Positions 32,761 through 42,165 are shown, numbered from the stretch's first letter. The stretch is DNA of 64,000 nucleotides from Caulobacteraceae bacterium UBA3198 (GCA_002363865.1 DEWY01000004.1:228486-292485), one strand, 5' to 3'. Notes: generated from the letters alone by a model not told the origin. Numbers and translations: made by a program.

Positions 32761-33813
32761 CTACAGGCCCATCCGGCGGGCGCGGGCGGCGATGGTGAGG
32801 GCCAGGCGTTCGGCGATCAGGCGGTCGGGGCTGCCGGTGGTCTTGCAGGCCCGGTCGGCCGCCAGGACCTCGGGCTGGACGGCGTCCAGGGTGTCCAGGC
32901 TCCAGGCCCGGGCCTGGCGCAGGAATTCCCGCTCATTCTTCCAGAACACCCCCGAAGCCTTGGCCGCTTCGGGCAGGCCGGCGCCATTCCTGACCAGGGT
33001 CAGGGTGCGGCGCAGCTTGGCCAGATGCTGGCTGATGGCCCGGACGGCGGCAGGGCCCGCCTCACCCTCGGCGGCAGCCCGGCGCAGGCCGCTCTGGGCC
33101 TCGGCGATGCGGCCGCCAAAGGCGTCTGAGGCCGCGTCGGCCAGGGAGGCCTCGGGCTCGACCCCCAGAAAGTCCTCCAGGTCCTTGGGTCCGGCGGTGA
33201 CGCCGCTGCGGGGGCCGAGATACAGGATCAGCCGCTCGATCTCCTGGCGGGCCACGCCCCGGTCCTTGGGCAGGCGGGCGACGAACAGGGCCAGCGCGTC
33301 GGCGTTCAGCCCCACCCCTTCGGCGTTCAGGGCCTCGCGCACCAGGCGGGCCATGTCGCCGGGTTCGTCCTCGTAGCAGGGGATGACGGCGATGCCGGCG
33401 GCCTTCTCGGCGATCTTCCGCAGGGTCGAATCCCGCCCCAGATTGCCGGCCTCGATGAGGAAGAAGGCCTCCGGGTTGAAGGCGCCCCCGTCGTGCCCCT
33501 TCACGGCCTCGGCGGCCATCTTGTCGAGGCTGGCCTTCTCGGTGGAGAGCTTGAGCCGCACCAGGCGCCGCCCCCCCATGAGGGACTGGGAGGCCAGCTC
33601 ATTGTCCAGCCGTCCGGCGTCGCCATCGATGTCGCCATCGGTCAGCAGGGCCACGTCGAAAGGATCGTCGGGGTTGGCCACGGCCTTGGCCGCCAGCAGG
33701 TTGGCCCGCTCCCGCACGACGCCCATGTCCCGGCCATAGATCACCGCCCCGCGGATGGCGGGATCGGGACGCGCGAGAAAGCGCTCGATGTCGGGCCGGC
33801 GGCTGAGGATCAT
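32761..33813 (-). CDS. holA: DNA polymerase III delta subunit
   Basis: Clamp-loader subunit that opens the beta clamp. 350 residues from the ATG at 33813, not the much longer open frame upstream. Clear HolA features: MILSRRPDIERFLARP, AVIYGRDMGVVRERANLLAA, LMGGRRLVRLKL, FFLIEAGNLGRDSTLRKIAE, LVRNGAGLPEAAKASGVFWK and a C-terminal helical domain. Distal gene of the leuS-lptE-holA group. Confidence 0.93.
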   Translation of the reverse strand: MILSRRPDIERFLARPDPAIRGAVIYGRDMGVVRERANLLAAKAVANPDDPFDVALLTDGDIDGDAGRLDNELASQSLMGGRRLVRLKLSTEKASLDKMAAEAVKGHDGGAFNPEAFFLIEAGNLGRDSTLRKIAEKAAGIAVIPCYEDEPGDMARLVREALNAEGVGLNADALALFVARLPKDRGVARQEIERLILYLGPRSGVTAGPKDLEDFLGVEPEASLADAASDAFGGRIAEAQSGLRRAAAEGEAGPAAVRAISQHLAKLRRTLTLVRNGAGLPEAAKASGVFWKNEREFLRQARAWSLDTLDAVQPEVLAADRACKTTGSPDRLIAERLALTIAARARRMGL

Positions 33814-33826
33814 GCCGGCCGGCGCC

Positions 33827-34324
33827 TCAATTTGCGCCCTGCTCGGCGAACCAGGCGGCGAGCTCCAGCTGGATGCGGCGGGCGGCCTCATGGGCGGCGC
33901 GCTCCTGGGCGTCCTGCTGGGCGGCCACGGACGCATAGGGCTGGTCGGCGGAGTCGTAGGTCAGCTCCACCCGCACCCGGCCGACCTTGGCCGGGGCGTC
34001 GGTGGCGATGTCGCGCAGGGTGTAGGCTGCGGTCAGGACGTATTCGTAGCGGGTCGCCACATTGTCCACCCGCAGGCCACGGGGGAAGCGCTGCTCTGAC
34101 AGGTCGAGGTCGAGGCGCCAGACGGGCGCGCCCGCGCCGACCGCCAGGGCGTCGTCCAGGGACTCGCCCAGCAGGTAGCCGGCGCGTCCCCGGGGGGCGG
34201 CCACCTGGATGCTGGACAGGCCCGGCGTCACGCCCTGCTGGGCGTAGAGGGGGCGGAAACCGCACCCGGCAAGGGCCAGGGCGGCGCAGGCCAGGACCAG
34301 GACTGTGGCGAGGCGGGCGGACAT
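33827..34324 (-). CDS. lptE: LPS assembly lipoprotein LptE
   Basis: Outer-membrane lipoprotein that plugs LptD during LPS insertion. 165 residues: signal LATVLVLACAALALAGCGFRP with lipobox LAGC, followed by the characteristic CGFRPLYAQQG, and VATRYEYVLTAAYTLRD. The ATG at 34324 has AGGTG upstream; a GTG at 34333 would start on the base next to the leuS stop. Order leuS-lptE-holA is conserved in many proteobacteria. Confidence 0.9.
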   Translation of the reverse strand: MSARLATVLVLACAALALAGCGFRPLYAQQGVTPGLSSIQVAAPRGRAGYLLGESLDDALAVGAGAPVWRLDLDLSEQRFPRGLRVDNVATRYEYVLTAAYTLRDIATDAPAKVGRVRVELTYDSADQPYASVAAQQDAQERAAHEAARRIQLELAAWFAEQGAN

Positions 34325-34333
34325 GGTCTTCAC

Positions 34334-36913
34334 CTAGCTGGCCACGATGTTGACGATACGGTCCTTGACCACGATCACCTTGCGGATGGTCAGGCCTTCC
34401 AGGCGCCGGGCGATCTCAGGGTCTTCAAGCACCATCTTCTCCACATCGGCGGGCTCGGCGCCGGCCGGGGCGCTGATCTCGCCGCGGCGCTTGCCGTTCA
34501 CCTGGACCGGCAGGACCTTGACGGCGTCCTCGGCCAGGGCCGGATCATAGTCCGGCCAGGGCGCGACAGCCACCAGCCCCTCGCCGCCGATCGAAGCCCA
34601 GCATTCCTCGGCCAGGTGGGGGGTGAAGGGGGCCACCAGCCGGGCGAACACCGACAGGGCCTCATGTCGGGCGGCCAGCACCGCGGGGCTGGCGCCTTGA
34701 GCGGGATGGGCCTTGATAACATTAAGGAATTCGTACAGCCGGGCGATGCCGGAATTGAACCGGAAGTCGTCCACCGCCTCGGTCATGGCCTTGATCAGCC
34801 GGTGGCTGGCCCGGGTCAGGGCCTTGGCCGCGTCGTCGGGCTCGGCGGCGGGCGCCTGAGCCGGCTGGCTCTCGAACTCGGCCCAGACCCGGTTGACGAA
34901 GCGCCAGGCGCCTTCGACCCCGGAATTGGACCACTGGGTGTCCCGCTCAGGCGGGCTGTCGGACAGGACGAACAGGCGCGCGGCGTCCACCCCGTAGACC
35001 TCGAAGATCTCCTCGGGCGCCACGGTGTTCTTCTTGGACTTCGACATCTTCTCGACGTCGCCGATGACCACAGGTTCGCCGGTTTCGACCAGCACGGCCC
35101 GACGGCTGTTGCCGCTGGCCTCGATCTCCACGGCCGCCGGCTCCAGCCACTCGCCGGACTGGCGGCGATAGGTCTCGTGGGTGACCATGCCCTGGGTGAA
35201 GAGGCCGGCGAACGGCTCGCGCACCGACAGCTGGCCCTGGTCGGCCAGGGCGCGGGTGACGAAGCGGGCATAGAGCAGGTGCAGGACCGCATGCTCGATC
35301 CCTCCCACATACTGATCCACCGGCAGCCAGTAGTCGGCGGCGGCCTTGTTGATGGCCTCATCGGCGTCGGGATCGGTGAATCGGGCGAAGTACCAGGAGG
35401 AATCGACGAAGGTGTCCAGCGTGTCGGTTTCTCGCTGCGCCTCGCCGCCGCAGGTGGGACAGGCCACATGCTTCCAGGTGGGGTGGCGGTCGAGCGCGTT
35501 GCCCGGCTTGCCGAATTCCAGATCCTCGGGCAGGGCCACAGGCAGCTGGTCCTTGGGGACAGGCACCACGCCGCACTTGGCGCAATGGATCACCGGCACC
35601 GGGCAGCCCCAGCCTCGCTGGCGGGCCACGCCCCAGTCGCGCAGCCGGTAGACGGTGGCGCCTTCGCCCAGGCCCAGCTCCTCGATGCGGGCGATGGCCG
35701 CGGCCTTGGCGGTCTCGATGTCCAGGCCGTCCAGGAAGCTGGAATTGAAGATGACCCCTGGGCCCGTATAGGCCTCGGCGCCCACCTGCACCTGGTCAGG
35801 GGCCTCGCCCGGCGGCAGGACCACCGGCTTGACCGGCAGGCCGTACTTGCGGGCGAAGTCCAGGTCGCGCTGGTCATGGGCCGGACAGGCGAAGATGGCG
35901 CCCGTGCCGTAGTCCATCAGGATGAAGTTGGCGATCCAGACCGGCAGCTTCCAGTTGGGATCGAAGGGATGGGCCACGGTCAGGCCGGTCTCGAGCCCGA
36001 TCTTTTCGGCAGTCTCGATCTCGGCGGCGCTGGCGCCCCCCTTGCGGCATTCGGCGATGAAGGCGGCGACCTTGGGGTCGGCGGCCGCCAGCTGCTCGGC
36101 CAGGGGGTGGTCGGGGGCGATGCCGACGAAGCTGGCGCCAAACAGGGTGTCGGGGCGGGTGGTGTAGACGTTCAGGCCGTCTTCGAAGCCGGCAGGCGTG
36201 GCGCCGGCCCAGGGGAAGGCGAACTTCAGCCCCTTGGAGCGCCCGATCCAGTTCTCCTGCATCAGCCGGACCTTGTCGGGCCAGCGATCCAGGGTCTTCA
36301 GCCCTTCGATGAGCTCGTCGGCATAGTCGGTGATGCGCAGGAACCACTGGTTCAGCTTGCGCTTCTCCACCACCGCGCCGGAGCGCCAGCCGCGGCCGTC
36401 CACCACCTGCTCGTTGGCGAGCACCGTCTGGTCCACCGGGTCCCAGTTGACCACGCCTTCGCGGCGATAGACGAGACCGGCCTTGTACAGGTCCAGGAAC
36501 CAGGCCTGCTGCTTGCCGTAATACCCCACGTCGCAGGTGGCGAACTCGCGGCTCCAGTCGATGGAGAGGCCCAGCTGTTTCAGCTCGTCGCGCATGCGGG
36601 CGATGTTGTCATAGGTCCAGGCGCGGGGGTCTACGCCGCGCTCCATGGCGGCGTTCTCGGCCGGCAGGCCAAAGGCGTCCCAGCCCATGGGGTGCAGCAC
36701 ATTGAAGCCGCGGGCGCGCTTGAACCGCGCCACCACATCGCCCAGCGCATAGTTGCGCACATGGCCCATGTGCAGCCGCCCCGACGGATAGGGGAACATC
36801 TCCAGCACATAGTATTTGGGCTGGTCGGGCTTGATCTCCGCCTTGAACACCTCGGCGTCAGTCCAGGCCTGACGCCACTTGGGCTCGACGTCCTTGGGGT
36901 TGTAACGCGCCAT
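34334..36913 (-). CDS. leuS: leucyl-tRNA synthetase
   Basis: Class I aminoacyl-tRNA synthetase with editing domain. 859 residues: HIGH-type motif MFPYPSGRLHMGHVRNYALG, CP1 editing domain with VYTTRPDTLFGASFVGIAP, zinc-binding-type C-x2-C segments (CAKCG; CPTCGG), KMSKSKKNTV near the C-terminal third, and anticodon domain. Length is normal. Upstream gap to the DUF3576 gene is 118 bases. Confidence 0.97.
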   Translation of the reverse strand: MARYNPKDVEPKWRQAWTDAEVFKAEIKPDQPKYYVLEMFPYPSGRLHMGHVRNYALGDVVARFKRARGFNVLHPMGWDAFGLPAENAAMERGVDPRAWTYDNIARMRDELKQLGLSIDWSREFATCDVGYYGKQQAWFLDLYKAGLVYRREGVVNWDPVDQTVLANEQVVDGRGWRSGAVVEKRKLNQWFLRITDYADELIEGLKTLDRWPDKVRLMQENWIGRSKGLKFAFPWAGATPAGFEDGLNVYTTRPDTLFGASFVGIAPDHPLAEQLAAADPKVAAFIAECRKGGASAAEIETAEKIGLETGLTVAHPFDPNWKLPVWIANFILMDYGTGAIFACPAHDQRDLDFARKYGLPVKPVVLPPGEAPDQVQVGAEAYTGPGVIFNSSFLDGLDIETAKAAAIARIEELGLGEGATVYRLRDWGVARQRGWGCPVPVIHCAKCGVVPVPKDQLPVALPEDLEFGKPGNALDRHPTWKHVACPTCGGEAQRETDTLDTFVDSSWYFARFTDPDADEAINKAAADYWLPVDQYVGGIEHAVLHLLYARFVTRALADQGQLSVREPFAGLFTQGMVTHETYRRQSGEWLEPAAVEIEASGNSRRAVLVETGEPVVIGDVEKMSKSKKNTVAPEEIFEVYGVDAARLFVLSDSPPERDTQWSNSGVEGAWRFVNRVWAEFESQPAQAPAAEPDDAAKALTRASHRLIKAMTEAVDDFRFNSGIARLYEFLNVIKAHPAQGASPAVLAARHEALSVFARLVAPFTPHLAEECWASIGGEGLVAVAPWPDYDPALAEDAVKVLPVQVNGKRRGEISAPAGAEPADVEKMVLEDPEIARRLEGLTIRKVIVVKDRIVNIVAS

Positions 36914-37031
36914 CTCAGGCAGCCTTCACGATCTGGTTCAGTTCTGGGAACGAAGACCGGCGGCTTTAGAGGCGCGCCGGCCATGGCAGGGGCGGCGCGT
37001 TCGGTGAGGCAGGCTGAACGCGCCCCGGGCG

Positions 37032-37508
37032 TCAGCCCGAGATGTTCGAAAGTCGAAGCTGGCGGGCCCGGGTCAGGATGGCGTTTTCCAGGTCGACTTC
37101 GGTCTGGGCCGAGGGCGGGGCGTCGGTCCACTGGCCGTCGGCGCCGCGTACCTGCTTGAACAGGGCGACGTTCAGACCGTCGGCCCGCAGGCGGGCGTCC
37201 AGGATATAGACCGTGGCCTTGAAGCGCTCGTTGGGGGCTTCGGGGGTGGAGTACCAGTCGGTGATGACGATGCCGCCATAGGGGTCGGCCGACACCAGCG
37301 GCATGAAGGCCATGGTGTCGAGGGTGGCGCGCCACAGATAGCCATTGACGGAGATGGCGGCGGTCTGGTCGGCCTCAGGCTCGCCCCGGCCGAACAGGCC
37401 CCGACGCTCGCCGTCGCCCCGCGAGGCGCAGGCCGAAACTGAAACCAGGCAGAGGGCCAGGACGCCGACCGAAATCTTGGAGAACCGAGCTCCGCGCACA
37501 AACGGCAT
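37032..37508 (-). CDS. DUF3576 lipoprotein
   Basis: 158 residues: signal with lipobox (ISVGVLALCLVSVSACASRG), a short charged linker, then INVGYL-type domain VNGYLWRATLDTMAFMPLVS, DPYGGIVITDWYSTPEAPNE and a C-terminal ILTRARQLRLS. This is the DUF3576 family of alphaproteobacterial envelope lipoproteins; function unknown. Located just upstream of leuS, as in relatives. Divergent from ntrZ across a 263-base gap (37509-37771) with no other gene seen. Confidence 0.88.
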   Translation of the reverse strand: MPFVRGARFSKISVGVLALCLVSVSACASRGDGERRGLFGRGEPEADQTAAISVNGYLWRATLDTMAFMPLVSADPYGGIVITDWYSTPEAPNERFKATVYILDARLRADGLNVALFKQVRGADGQWTDAPPSAQTEVDLENAILTRARQLRLSNISG

Positions 37509-37771
37509 GTTATCCGTCTCCAGTAGTGTTTTTCCGCGCCGTGGTCGCGCCGCGGCGCCGCCCCGCGCCGGGGCCCTCTATAACAACCCGTTTGCAGGCG
37601 CCAAACAGGAATCGCGTGGCCTGGGCGCCACATGAACGGGCCATATTGTCCACAGAGGCGGGAGTCCCGCCAAGGCCGGTTGACCCGCCCGGCAAGGGGC
37701 TTCTAATCGGGGGGACGGCCGCGCACGGACTATCCGGACGAGGCCTGCGGGGCGCAGGGGGCCCTTAGACG

Positions 37772-38149
37772 GTGAAAATGTCCATTCGGACCTTGGTTTT
37801 GAGCGCGACCATCGCGACCCTGTTGGGGTCAACGGCGGCGCACGCCCAGACCGAGCGCGCCAAGGGCATGGATTTCACCGTCCGCAGCGAGGCTCTGCCT
37901 CAGGGGGGCAAGACCCTGAAGTGGGGCCTGCAGAACGGACGTTGGGGGGTGTCGCTCAATCTCGACCAGCCCAGCGGCCGGGATGTGCAGCTCAACGACG
38001 TCGAGGCCGGCGCCTTCTACAGCGTGACCCCGAGCCTTCGGGTGGGCGGCGCGGTGGCCCTGGCCGAGAAGGAAGAGCCGGCTTTCAAGAGGACCCAGCC
38101 CACCGACGCCACCCCGCGGGTGCGCCTCGAGACCGCGCTGAAGTTCTAG
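37772..38149 (+). CDS. ntrZ: NtrZ-family periplasmic regulatory protein
   Basis: 125 residues: signal peptide (TLVLSATIATLLGSTAAHAQ), then a small beta-rich domain (FTVRSEALPQGGKTLKWGLQ, GRWGVSLNLDQ, AGAFYSVTPSLRVGGAVALA). In Caulobacter NtrZ is a periplasmic partner of the NtrY sensor kinase and lies near the parAB end of the chromosome, which fits this position. I used the GTG at 37772 with AGGGGG ten bases upstream; an ATG at 37778 is possible. Its stop overlaps that of the convergent gene (CTAG). Confidence 0.75.
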   Translation: MKMSIRTLVLSATIATLLGSTAAHAQTERAKGMDFTVRSEALPQGGKTLKWGLQNGRWGVSLNLDQPSGRDVQLNDVEAGAFYSVTPSLRVGGAVALAEKEEPAFKRTQPTDATPRVRLETALKF

Positions 38150-38775
38150 GCCTTACCGGGCGAAAGCCCCTCCACCGCCGCCAGACCGACCACGCCCGAG
38201 GCCAGCAGCCGCCGGGCGTTTTTTGTATGAATCCCCCCAAGCGCATAGACCGGGCCTCCCGCGGCCCGGGCCAGGGTCGCCAGCCGCAGGGGGCCTAGGG
38301 GCCGCCCGGCGCTGGGGCTGTTGCTGGGAAAGACGGCGGAGACCACGACGGCGTCGGCGCCCAGGGCCAGGGCGCGGCGGGCGGCGGGCAGGCTGTGGGC
38401 CGCTGTGGTCACCCACCAGCCGGGACACCGCCGCCGCAGACGGCCGGCCAGGTGGGCGAGGCGTTCGGGCAGATGCACCCCGTCGGCGTCGCAGGCCTGC
38501 GCCAGGGCCACGTCGGCGCCAATCAACAGGACGAGCCCCCGGGCCCAGGCGACCTGGCGCAGGTCGCTGGCGACCGCCCCGGCGTCCGTCGCGCCAAAGG
38601 CGCGGTAGACCACCCCCGAGCCGGCCGGCAGACGCTGGGCCGCGGCCACGGGATCTGGGATGCGCTGCGGATCGGTGAACAGCAGCAGCGGGGGCGGGGG
38701 CTTTTGCAATCTGGCCCGGCGGCTTAAGGACCAAGCGGTCCGCCGCAGATCCCAGAAGTCGAAATCACCGCCCAT
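38146..38775 (-). CDS. ThiE/TenI-like thiamine phosphate synthase family protein
   Basis: 209-residue TIM-barrel protein: LLLFTDPQRIPDPVAAAQRL, GSGVVYRAFGATDAG, a CDADGVHLPERL motif (family GVHL), ADAVVVSAVFPSNSPSAGRP and VYALGGIHTKNARRLLASG. Family members make thiamine phosphate or are TenI-like; no thi genes are nearby, so the exact reaction is open. The probable ATG (38773-38775) overlaps the ATG of divergent yggS in the palindrome CATG, so promoters must lie inside the neighbouring genes. Confidence 0.8.
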   Translation of the reverse strand: MGGDFDFWDLRRTAWSLSRRARLQKPPPPLLLFTDPQRIPDPVAAAQRLPAGSGVVYRAFGATDAGAVASDLRQVAWARGLVLLIGADVALAQACDADGVHLPERLAHLAGRLRRRCPGWWVTTAAHSLPAARRALALGADAVVVSAVFPSNSPSAGRPLGPLRLATLARAAGGPVYALGGIHTKNARRLLASGVVGLAAVEGLSPGKA

Positions 38776-39448
38776 GTCCGACACCTCCTTCGACTCCGCC
38801 GCCGCCCGCGCCCAGGTGCTGGACAGGATCGCCCAGGCCGCGCGGGCCAGCGGCCGCGATCCCGGCGATGTGACCCTGGTGGCGGTGTCCAAGCAACAGC
38901 CGTGGGAGCCTGTGGCCCAGGTGTTGGCCGCCGGCCAGACCATCTTCGGCGAAAACCGGGTGCAGGAGGCTCAGGCGAGGTGGGCCGACCGGCGGGAGGG
39001 TGTGGAGCTTCGCCTGATCGGGCCGCTGCAGACCAACAAGGCCAAGGAGGCCGTGGCCCTGTTCGACGTCATCGAGACCCTGGACCGGGAGCGCCTGGCC
39101 AAGGTCCTGGCGCAGGAGATGGCCAGCCAGGGCAGGGCCGTGCGCCTCTATGTCCAGGTCAATACCGGCGAGGAGCCGCAGAAGGCCGGGATCGCGCCCG
39201 CCGAGGCCGACGCCTTCATCGCCCGGTGCCGGGAGGTCCATGGCCTGCAGATCGAGGGACTGATGTGCATTCCCCCGGCCGACGAGCCCCCTGGCCCCCA
39301 TTTCGCCCTGCTCTCCAAGATCGCCGCCCGCAACGAAATCTCCGGCCTCTCCATGGGGATGAGCGGCGATTATGAGACCGCCGTGCGCTTCGGCGCCACC
39401 AGCGTGCGGGTCGGCTCGGCCCTGTTTGGCGCGCGCCCGCCGGCCTGA
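38774..39448 (+). CDS. YggS-family PLP homeostasis protein
   Basis: 224-residue PLP-binding protein involved in vitamin B6 homeostasis. VTLVAVSKQQPWEPVAQVL carries the PLP lysine, then FGENRVQEAQARW, LRLIGPLQTNKAKEAV, VQVNTGEEPQKAGIAP, GLMCIPP and SMGMSGDYETAVRFGATSVR, all YggS/PROSC hallmarks. Starts on the same CATG as the divergent ThiE-like gene. Confidence 0.92.
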   Translation: MSDTSFDSAAARAQVLDRIAQAARASGRDPGDVTLVAVSKQQPWEPVAQVLAAGQTIFGENRVQEAQARWADRREGVELRLIGPLQTNKAKEAVALFDVIETLDRERLAKVLAQEMASQGRAVRLYVQVNTGEEPQKAGIAPAEADAFIARCREVHGLQIEGLMCIPPADEPPGPHFALLSKIAARNEISGLSMGMSGDYETAVRFGATSVRVGSALFGARPPA

Positions 39449-39507
39449 CCCGAACGAATCACCGGCCAAGGCGTTGAGGAGACTCAAGAAACGCCGGAGA
39501 CCGACCC

Positions 39508-40365
39508 ATGGCCGCCCGTCCCTCCTGGCAGGGCTATCTGCGCCTGTCCCTCGTGAGCTGTCCCGTGGCCCTCTACACCGCCACCAGCCGGGCGAACGAT
39601 GTCAGCTTCAACATGCTGCACAAGGACACCCATAACCGCATCCGCATGATCCCCACCGATCCCGACAGCGGGCCGGTGGACCGGGCCGATATCGTCAAGG
39701 GCTATGAGATCGAGAAGGGGCGCTATGTCGTCCTCACTCAGGATGAGATCAACAACGTCAAGCTGGAGACCACCCGCAGCCTGGACATCGAACGGTTCGT
39801 CGACGAGGCCGATATCGACCGGCTCTATTGGAATGCGCCGTATTTCCTGGCGCCGGACGGCGACATGGCGGTGGAGGCCTATACGGTGATCCGTTCGGCC
39901 ATGGAGGCCTCGGGCAAGGTGGCGCTGGGGCGGCTGGCCATGCATCAACGTGAGCGGGTCATGGCGCTCGAGCCCCGGGGCCTGGGCATCCTGGCCTACA
40001 CCCTGCGCTCAGATGACGAGGTCCGTAGCGCCGACGAGGCCTTCGAGGACATTCCCGACGTCAAGCCGGACAAGAAGATGGTCGAGATCGCCACCAAGAT
40101 CATCGAGCAGCAGGAGGGCGAGTTCGACCCGGCCATGTTCGCCGACCGCTACGAACAGGCCCTGCGGGCGCTGATCGCCGAAAAGGAGGAGGGCCACACC
40201 ATCGAGGCCCCCGAGGCGCCGAAGGACATGGAGGTCAGCGACCTCATGGAGCAGCTCAAGCGCAGCCTGGGCGACACCGGCGGTGCGAGGCGCAAGCCGG
40301 CCAGCCGCGCCGGCGCCAAGGCCAAACGCGGCGCCACAAAGTCGACACGGAAGAAGAGCGCCTGA
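39508..40365 (+). CDS. ku: Ku protein (non-homologous end joining)
   Basis: Homodimeric ring that binds DNA double-strand ends and recruits LigD. 285 residues: WQGYLRLSLVSCPVALYTAT at the N-terminus, IVKGYEIEKGRYVVLTQDEI, LYWNAPYFLAPDGDMAVEAY, LGRLAMHQRERVMALEPRG and a basic Lys/Arg/Ala-rich tail. No LigD ligase is in the window; the partner is presumably elsewhere. Converges on efp with an 8-base gap. Confidence 0.95.
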   Translation: MAARPSWQGYLRLSLVSCPVALYTATSRANDVSFNMLHKDTHNRIRMIPTDPDSGPVDRADIVKGYEIEKGRYVVLTQDEINNVKLETTRSLDIERFVDEADIDRLYWNAPYFLAPDGDMAVEAYTVIRSAMEASGKVALGRLAMHQRERVMALEPRGLGILAYTLRSDDEVRSADEAFEDIPDVKPDKKMVEIATKIIEQQEGEFDPAMFADRYEQALRALIAEKEEGHTIEAPEAPKDMEVSDLMEQLKRSLGDTGGARRKPASRAGAKAKRGATKSTRKKSA

Positions 40366-40373
40366 GAGAAGGC

Positions 40374-40940
40374 TCAGTCCTTGGCGCGTTCCACATAGGT
40401 GCCGTCCTCGGTGAGGACGACGATGCGGGTGCCCACGGTGATGTAGGGGGGGATCATGACCCGCAGGCCGGCGTCGGTCATGGCCGGCTTGTAGGAGGAC
40501 GAGGCCGTCTGGCCCTTCATGGCCGGCTCGGTCTCTGTGATCTCGACGGTCACCCGCGAGGGCAGGGAGATGGCGATGGGCACGCCCTCGTGGGTCGAGA
40601 GCTGCACGGCCATGCCGTCCTGCAGATAGACCTTGGCGTCGCCGATCACGTCTTCCGGGGCGACCAGCTGGTCGAAGTTTTCCGGGTTCATGAAGTGATA
40701 GCCCTCACCGTCCTGGTACAGGAAGGTGTGCTCCCGCTCCTCGACGAAGGCCCGCTCCACCTGCTCGGTGGTGCGATAGCGTTCGGACACCTTCACCCCA
40801 TCGGAGATGCGGCGCATGTTCAGCTGGGTCACGGGCGTGCCCTTGCCGGGGTGGATGTTCTCGACGGTCAGGACCACGTAGAGCTTGCCGTCGACATCGA
40901 CGACATTACCCTTGCGGAGCGAGCTGGCGGCGACCTTCAC
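40374..40940 (-). CDS. efp: elongation factor P
   Basis: Relieves ribosome stalling at polyproline. 188 residues: N-terminal KOW-like domain with HPGKGTPVTQLNM, where Lys33 in PGKG aligns with the lysylated Lys34 of E. coli EF-P, then two OB domains (ILQDG-type EDVIGDAKVYLQDGMAVQ; PPYITVGTRIVVLTEDGTYV). epmA and epmB, which modify that lysine, lie directly upstream on the opposite strand. Confidence 0.96.
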   Translation of the reverse strand: MKVAASSLRKGNVVDVDGKLYVVLTVENIHPGKGTPVTQLNMRRISDGVKVSERYRTTEQVERAFVEEREHTFLYQDGEGYHFMNPENFDQLVAPEDVIGDAKVYLQDGMAVQLSTHEGVPIAISLPSRVTVEITETEPAMKGQTASSSYKPAMTDAGLRVMIPPYITVGTRIVVLTEDGTYVERAKD

Positions 40941-41080
40941 GTGATGTCTTCCTCGAACCTGGGGCGGGCCGGCGCGGGCCCGCAGATCTCAAAAACCTAT
41001 AGAGGTCCCGCGCACCTATAGGATCGCAGGCGTTTTCGCCAGCTTTGGCGCGGATTTTCCATTCCTGGCGAGACAGCCTC

Positions 41081-42127
41081 ATGCCGCATATGACCCCCTG
41101 GTGGGACAAGGACGCCCACCGCGACCGCCGTCCCTTCCTGACCGCCCGCGGGCAGATCACCCGGGCCGTGCGCCGCTGGTTCGAGGACCAGGGCTTCACC
41201 GAGGTGGAGGCGGCCGCCCTGCAGGTCTCGCCGGGCAATGAGGCCCATCTGCATGCCTTTTCGACAGAGGCCATTGGGCCGGATGGGCGTCGCGCGGTCC
41301 TGCACCTGCACACCTCGCCGGAGTTCGCGGCCAAGAAGCTGCTGGCGGCCGGCGAGACGAAGATCTTCGATCTGGCCCGGGTGTGGCGCAACCGCGAGCG
41401 CGGGCCTTTGCACCATCCGGAATTCACCCTGCTGGAATGGTACCGGACGGACGCGCCCTACGAGACGTTGATGGAGGACTGCGCCCATCTGCTGGCCCTG
41501 GCGGCCGACACCCTGGGCGCCAAGGTCCTGACCTGGCGCGGCGCGCAGGCCGATCCCTTCGCCGAGCCGGAGAAGGTGAGCGTGGCGGAGGCTTACGCGC
41601 GCTTCGCCGGCATCGATCTGTTGGCCACGGTCGGCGAGGGCGGGGCCACCGATCGGGGGGCCCTGGCGAGCGCCGCGCAGGGGGCCGGGATCCGGATAGC
41701 GGCCGACGACACCTGGGCCGACATCTTCAGCCGCATCATGGTCGAGAAGGTGGAGTCGAACCTGGGCTTTGGGCGCCCGACGATCCTCTGCGAATACCCC
41801 ACGGCCGAGGCGGCGCTGGCCCGTCCCAAGGCCGCCGACCCGCGGGTGGCCGAGCGGTTCGAGCTCTATGCCTGCGGGGTGGAGCTGGCCAACTGCTTTG
41901 GCGAGCTCACCGATCCGGCCGAACAGCGCCGCCGCTTCGAGGCCGAGATGGATGAGAAGGCCCGGGTCTATGGGGAGCGCTATCCCCTCGACGAGGACTT
42001 CCTGGCCGCGCTCGCCCACATGCCGGCCGCCAGTGGGGCGGCGCTGGGCTTCGATCGCCTGGTCATGCTGGCGTCCGGCGCCCAGCGGATCGAACAGGTG
42101 ATCTGGACCCCGGTAGCCGAGGTCTGA
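41081..42127 (+). CDS. epmA: EF-P lysine--lysine ligase EpmA (GenX/PoxA)
   Basis: Class II LysRS-like enzyme lacking an anticodon domain; attaches beta-lysine to EF-P. 348 residues from the ATG at 41081: ITRAVRRWFEDQGFTEVEAA, motif 2 ARVWRNRERGPLHHPEFTLL with the class II Arg-Glu, and motif 3 GAALGFDRLVMLASG. The anticodon-binding OB fold of true LysRS is absent, which separates it from lysS. Divergent from efp, 38 bases from epmB. Confidence 0.94.
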   Translation: MPHMTPWWDKDAHRDRRPFLTARGQITRAVRRWFEDQGFTEVEAAALQVSPGNEAHLHAFSTEAIGPDGRRAVLHLHTSPEFAAKKLLAAGETKIFDLARVWRNRERGPLHHPEFTLLEWYRTDAPYETLMEDCAHLLALAADTLGAKVLTWRGAQADPFAEPEKVSVAEAYARFAGIDLLATVGEGGATDRGALASAAQGAGIRIAADDTWADIFSRIMVEKVESNLGFGRPTILCEYPTAEAALARPKAADPRVAERFELYACGVELANCFGELTDPAEQRRRFEAEMDEKARVYGERYPLDEDFLAALAHMPAASGAALGFDRLVMLASGAQRIEQVIWTPVAEV

Positions 42128-42165
42128 CAGGCCGCCGCATTGCAGGGACGCCCCATGTCGGCCAT

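Noticed and set aside
33814..33936. Longer N-terminus for holA
   Set aside because: It would run through the lptE stop and reads as low-complexity Pro/Ser; the family starts at MILSRRPDIERF.
36914..37031. Riboswitch or T-box-like leader upstream of leuS
   Set aside because: The 118-base gap shows no T-box sequence or leader peptide rich in Leu.
40935..40948. TTCACGTGATG upstream of efp as a parS site
   Set aside because: Only the central nine bases match; the right arm breaks the palindrome (GATG instead of GAAAC).
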